Assembly: GCA_016719785.1 (NCBI GenBank)
Contig: JADJYJ010000012.1
Location: 1 to 22,278, forward strand
DNA length: 22,278 nucleotides
DNA from: Candidatus Amarolinea dominans
Lineage (GTDB): Bacteria; Chloroflexota; Anaerolineae; SSC4; Amarolineaceae
Direction: 5' to 3'
Every line of letters starts with the position of its first letter. Within the stretch, counting starts at the first letter, position 1. Under the pieces are notes generated by a model. It was not told the DNA's origin and searched no databases. It saw only the letters and a program-made list of their open reading frames with translations. A program made the translations under genes and the position numbers. Below are positions 19,004-22,278 of this stretch, piece by piece.

Positions 19004-19210
19004 TTATTCTTGCTTGGGAACGACGGCCCGTTGACAGAAGGTCTTGAGGCGCCGTTCCAGGTCGCGCCGTTCGAGGAGAACTTTGTGCTGGCAGGTGAGA
19101 CGGCGGATGCCAATATCCGCGCCCAGGCGCACCGCCTCCCAATCACAACCACCGCACGGATGCGGCTTGCGCAAGCAGACGATATCACCCAGGAAGGTTC
19201 GAGGCAACAT
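19004..19210 (-). CDS. DUF951 family small protein (intact)
   Basis: A 68-residue protein beginning MLPRTFLGDIVCLRKPHPCG and continuing CDWEAVRLGADIGIRRLTC, LLERRDLERRLKTF. The order GDIV, KPHPCG, W-V-R-GADIGI, C, R-ER matches DUF951, a small conserved protein of Firmicutes and Chloroflexota whose function I do not know to be established. The first Cys of the usual central C-x-x-C is replaced (IRRLTC), so the zinc-type pair seen in relatives may be incomplete; a sequence error cannot be ruled out. GAGGA lies just before ATG 19210. This is the only short gene in the window that reads cleanly. It heads the - strand run into the M24 peptidase. Confidence 0.85.
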   Translation of the reverse strand: MLPRTFLGDIVCLRKPHPCGGCDWEAVRLGADIGIRRLTCQHKVLLERRDLERRLKTFCQRAVVPKQE

Positions 19211-19293
19211 GTTCCTCAGAACCCCAAGTCCTCTTAGCCGATACTGGGCATCAGATGGCTTGTCATGGAAGATCTACTCTCCTTCCAACGACT

Positions 19294-19751
19294 TCACGTT
19301 CGTCCGGAGAAATATCGCCAGTGCCGTTGCTTGTCGTTGTGGTGCGATTCGCGATACAAACCCTGCTTTTCAATCAGCCACGACGTACCTGGGACGGCTT
19401 TTAGCTTTCGGCATCCCAGTTGCATCATAAAGAATGAGTCCATCAAGTGCAATATCCGAGATACAGGCTCGGCAACCGTGCAATGAACTCTTCCGGGTGT
19501 TGCAGTCACTGCCGCGCCTCGCCAGGATACCGGTAAATATTTTTCAACCACAGATGACTTGCCCAACGTTTTTGCGACAGTCGCGCGCGATGACCAACAA
19601 ATCCCAATCGCTATCCCGCATGAGCATCGCCGCGCTGCGCGCGATCCAAATAATTACGATACTGATCAGGCGCTCGCCCATCAGCCTGTAAAGCCGCGAC
19701 GGAACTCCGCCAACGGCAAGCGATCTCCTTAGAGTCAACGTTTTGGGTCAT
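19294..19751 (-). CDS. MNT-like nucleotidyltransferase-domain protein (frameshifted)
   Basis: ATG 19751 follows a strong AGGAGG and opens MTQNVDSKEIA. The core motif appears in pieces across frames as LMGERLISIVI, FGSR, AQRGDAHA and DSDWDLLVIARD: the GSxxxRGxxxxxSDxDL signature of the pol-beta-like nucleotidyltransferase superfamily. The C-terminal part gives YLDIALDGLILYDATG and WLIEKQGLYRE, common in longer bacterial members (about 150 residues). Frame changes near 19720, 19665, 19640 and 19560, and others further on, are needed. Relatives act alone or as the antitoxin of HEPN/MNT pairs; no HEPN partner is visible next to it. A well-formed promoter lies just upstream. The 3' end (19294 or about 20 bases beyond) is uncertain. 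It could be a decaying gene, but errors of the same type affect the neighbouring genes too. Confidence 0.65.
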
Positions 19752-19756
19752 ACGAT

Positions 19757-19765
19757 TCCTCCTCA
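19757..19765 (-). promoter_or_regulatory. Strong Shine-Dalgarno of the nucleotidyltransferase gene
   Basis: TGAGGAGGA on the - strand ends five bases before ATG 19751, fixing that start. Confidence 0.7.
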
Positions 19766-19773
19766 CGCTGCAG

Positions 19774-19802
19774 ATTATACACCGATCATCCCATGTGCCC
19801 AA
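19774..19802 (-). promoter_or_regulatory. Sigma-70-type promoter for the - strand genes
   Basis: The - strand reads TTGGGC (19802-19797), 17 bases, then a perfect TATAAT (19779-19774). The implied transcript start is near 19766, giving a leader of about 15 bases that contains the Shine-Dalgarno. Good -10 and spacing, imperfect -35. Confidence 0.65.
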
Positions 19803-19850
19803 AGTCACGAGTTGGGGACTCATGCAGCCACTCGTTCGTAAGACACAGCC

Positions 19851-19882
19851 ACTTTGCACTTTGCACTTTGCACTTTGCACTT
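19851..19882. repeat. Tandem 7-bp repeat (ACTTTGC)
   Basis: About 4.6 perfect copies of ACTTTGC lie between the two divergent promoters. It is an obvious microsatellite-like array, possibly variable in copy number. A further CTTTGC occurs at about 19899-19904. Confidence 0.9.
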
Positions 19883-19917
19883 CTGCCCTCCCTCTGTACT
19901 TTGCGCGGCGTGTGCGG

Positions 19918-19923
19918 TATAAT
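19918..19923 (+). promoter_or_regulatory. Candidate -10 box for nfeD
   Basis: A perfect TATAAT lies 62 bases before ATG 19985. The sequence 17 bases upstream is a poor -35, so an activator or an upstream sequence error is possible. Confidence 0.45.
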
Positions 19924-19984
19924 TCAGGCATAGCGGCCAGATGATATTCCGCCGCTGATGTGAGTCTCCCCACCGGAGACATCT

Positions 19985-21279
19985 ATGCGACAATCGTCGT
20001 GGCGCCAGCGTTTTACTCCTGGCTTTCTGGCTTCCTGGTCACGCTGACCATCTTCAGCGGAGGGCGCTCAACCTACGCCCAGACGCCGACCGTGGAAGTG
20101 CTGACCTTCCGCGGCCCGGTAACGCCGGTCCCGGTCAGCTATCTGGAGCGCAGCATTGCCGCAGGCGCAGGCTAACGGCCAGGCGGTGATCACTGCAACT
20201 CGATACGCCGGGCGGCAGTGTGGCCTGATGCAGGACATCGTGCAGTTATTGTTGAAGTCTGATGTGCCGGTTGTGGTTTACGTTTCTCGGGCGGCGCTCA
20301 TGCTGCAGCTCCGCTGGCACGCTGATCACGCTGGCGGCGCATGTGACCGCGGCGCCGGGCAGCGGCATCGGAGCAGCCAGCCCGTGGGCCGAAGGCGGCG
20401 CCGATTGCCGGAACACCATCAGAGCAAGCTGGTCAACATCCTGTCCAGCCGATGCGGAAAACCTGCTCCAAGCAGCTGGGGAGAAGGCGGTTGGTGCGCG
20501 CAGGCCGTGGAAGAGGCCGCGCGGCCACGGCCGATGGACCAAAGATTTGGGCGCCGATCCGGTTTCATCGCCCGTGACCTGGATGACCTGCTGGCGCAGA
20601 TGAATGGTTTTCACAGTGACGGTCAACGACCACAACAGAACTTCAGACGGAAGCGGTGCAAATCAACAAGGTGCCATTCAGGCTGCTCGGGGAACCTGCT
20701 GAACGCCGTGCGGACCAGAACCATTACCAACCATTCTGTTGACCTCAGGACTCAACGCCTTGCTATATGAACTCTCCAGCCCCGGCGGTGTGCGGCTGGT
20801 GTCGTTGGCGTCATTGCGCTGCTGCTGGCCTTCTATGGCCTGGAAACGCTGGAGGCGAACTGGGTCGGCCTGGGGTTCCATCATCCTGGCCTTCGCCCTC
20901 TTCATTCTGGACATCAAGCACCCACCACGCTGCTGACCCTGGGGGCGTGACTTCATTGTCGTAGGAGCAGGTATCTTGTTCAATACACCTTACACGGCCG
21001 TACCCTGGCCCGACGATCATTACGCTGGCGCGCTGTGACCGCGGCCTTTTTTGCCTTTGCCATGGCGGGTCCTCCAGCGCCCGGCGCCGACGCCCGGCCA
21101 CCGGTGCGGAGGCGCTCATCGGCTAACCGGGCCGAGGTGCGCAGCGCACTGGCCGCGCGGCCGGGTATTTTCAACGGCGGGCTACGGCAGGCGGAGATTG
21201 CGGAAAGCGCCGCGGCCGCGGCCCAGGTTGAAGTCATTGGCCGTCGGGCATGCGCCTGCTGGTACGTCGCAGCGCCTGA
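19985..21279 (+). CDS. nfeD: NfeD-family membrane-bound ClpP-class serine protease (frameshifted)
   Basis: ATG 19985 is preferred because GGAGA (19975-19979) lies five bases upstream; a signal sequence follows after one frame correction (FLVTLTIFSGG, cleavage near YAQ). The protease domain shows VLTFRGPVTPVPVSYLERSI, the nucleophile motif LDTPGGS (Ser codon 20217-20219), LMQDIVQLLLKSDVPVVVYV, AGTLITLAAHV (the conserved region that should hold the catalytic Lys is disrupted by a frameshift), GIGAASP and ADAENL. Membrane segments follow (GLNALLYELSSPGG, ANWVGLGF, IILAFALFILDIK, a hydrophobic stretch near 21040-21060). A C-terminal OB-like NfeD domain ends VEVIGR and MRLLVRRSA (stop 21277-21279). 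About ten frame changes were needed, for example near 20030, 20172, 20192 and 20222. The restored length of about 431 residues is normal. Proteins of this family act in membrane protein quality control, often with SPFH/stomatin proteins; none is visible here. Confidence 0.83.
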
Positions 21280-21296
21280 GGAGGCAAACCGTACTC

Positions 21297-22278
21297 ATGC
21301 CGACCGTCATCAGCATCAACCAGCTGATCCAACGACATCAAAAGCACCGTGCGGGCCAATGGCGCGCTGCAGGACGTGTGCAGGTGCAGGGGAGGTGTCG
21401 CAGTTCACGCAGGCCACCGGCTCAGGCCCCACTGCTACTTTTCGGTTGAAAGACGAGCGGCGACGCTGGAGTGTGTCCTAGTAAGCAGCCAGGCTGCGCA
21501 TCTGCGTACGTGTGCCCGCCCACGGCGATTTGAATGCGGGCGCATGGCAAGATGGATGTTTACCCGGCGCAGGGTCGTTTGCAGTTGGTGGTGGACGCCT
21601 GCTGCCAACCCACGGGCCTGGGGCAGTTGAACCAGGCCTTCGAGGCACTCAAGGAGCGGCTGCGGCCCGAAGGGCTGTTCGACCCAGCGCAAGCGGCCGC
21701 TGCCCGGCCTGGCCTGGCGCGTGGGCATCGTCACCTCGGCTGATGCGGCGGCTCCTCGCGATATCCTGCGCACCGCAGGCGCGCTATGCGTTACGGTGGA
21801 TGTGCTTCTAGCCTCTACCCTGGTGCGGAGCAGCGAAGCGCCGGCGCAGATCGAGCGGCGCTCAGCGGCGCAGATCGCTGGTCAGCCACAGTGGAGCGAT
21901 TGGCGTCATCATCGTGGCGCAGGGCCGGAGGCTCGCTGGGAAGGCTGTGGGCGTTCAACGAGGAAGCGCGTCGCCGCGCCATTGTTAACGCCAACGGTGC
22001 CGGTTGTCAGCGGGGTGGGGCACGAGGTTGATTATGCCATTGCCGATTTTGGCCGATGTGCGTGCGCCGCGACGCCCACGGCGCGGCGGCGCTGGTGGTG
22101 CCCGATCAGCGCAAGCCTGCGCGAAACGAATGGCCGGCCTCCGGCCTGCTGACGACGCACCTGCAGGCGCGTCTGGTGGCGATGCGGCACGAGGTGCAGG
22201 CGCACCGGCGGTTGTTGGCACGGGTGTCGCCGCAGCAGCTCATCGCCTATCGGCGGCAGCGCATTGACGAACTCTGGC
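21297..22278 (+). CDS. xseA: Exodeoxyribonuclease VII large subunit (3' partial, frameshifted)
   Basis: Large subunit of the nuclease that degrades single-stranded DNA with XseB. ATG 21297 gives VISINQLIQ; AGGAGG (21279-21284) overlaps the nfeD stop but is 12 bases from the ATG. The N-terminal OB domain appears as NGALQDV, VSQFTQATGSG, HCYFSVE and ATLECVLVSSQAAHLRT, then KMDVYPAQGRLQLVVDA. The next part is diagnostic: GLGQLNQAFEALKERLRPEGLFD, RVGIVTSADAAAPRDIL, LWAFNEEARRRAIVNA and VPVVSGVGHEVDYAIADF, with AATPTAA at about 22068-22090. Frequent frame changes break it and it runs off the right edge, so the coiled-coil C-terminus is not seen. The 17-base gap after nfeD suggests co-transcription. 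xseB would be expected beyond the window. Confidence 0.87.

Noticed and set aside
19863..19920. CRISPR-like array at the heptamer repeat
   Set aside because: The units are 7 bp and directly adjacent with no spacers; it is a simple tandem repeat.

Overview
The window is GC-rich bacterial DNA, most likely from a member of the Chloroflexota (Anaerolineae/Caldilineae type). This is an inference. It rests on large secreted proteins with Thr/Pro-rich linkers joining malectin-like, SdrD-B-like and subtilisin modules, on one C-terminus reading LPVYIPMVMR, and on the flavour of the housekeeping genes. No rRNA, tRNA, CRISPR array or insertion sequence was seen.

Positions 1-14176 (+ strand) hold five large cell-surface or secreted proteins in a row. 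Three are paralogous subtilisin-like (S8) proteases with C-terminal malectin-like domains: 1-3312 (5' end outside the window), 3339-5714 and 5839-9646. Next comes a protein with three SdrD-B-like domains (9916-11833). Last is a protein of about 14 repeats of roughly 47 residues, probably beta-propellers (about 12001-14176). Strong inverted repeats follow the third and fourth genes. The region looks like an extracellular proteolysis, carbohydrate-binding and adhesion island that grew by tandem duplication and domain shuffling.

Positions 14232-19751 (- strand) read from right to left: a small nucleotidyltransferase, a DUF951 protein, an M24 Xaa-Pro peptidase, ornithine aminotransferase (rocD), UV damage endonuclease (uvsE), and an uncharacterised protein whose C-terminus resembles a PD-(D/E)XK-type nuclease. 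The last two are closely spaced, and the uncharacterised gene has a perfect Shine-Dalgarno sequence just after the uvsE stop. It is the best candidate here for an undescribed functional partner.

Positions 19752-19984 form a divergent intergenic region with a TATAAT box on each strand and a tandem 7-bp repeat. From 19985 to the right edge lie nfeD (membrane ClpP-class protease) and the 5' part of xseA (exonuclease VII large subunit), closely spaced on the + strand.

Almost every gene, including the housekeeping ones, is broken by single-base indels. Conserved motifs continue uninterrupted across the frame changes, so I treat these as sequencing or assembly errors. Only the DUF951 gene reads intact, and the third protease needs a single correction. 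The coordinates given span the reconstructed genes, and internal frameshift positions are approximate.
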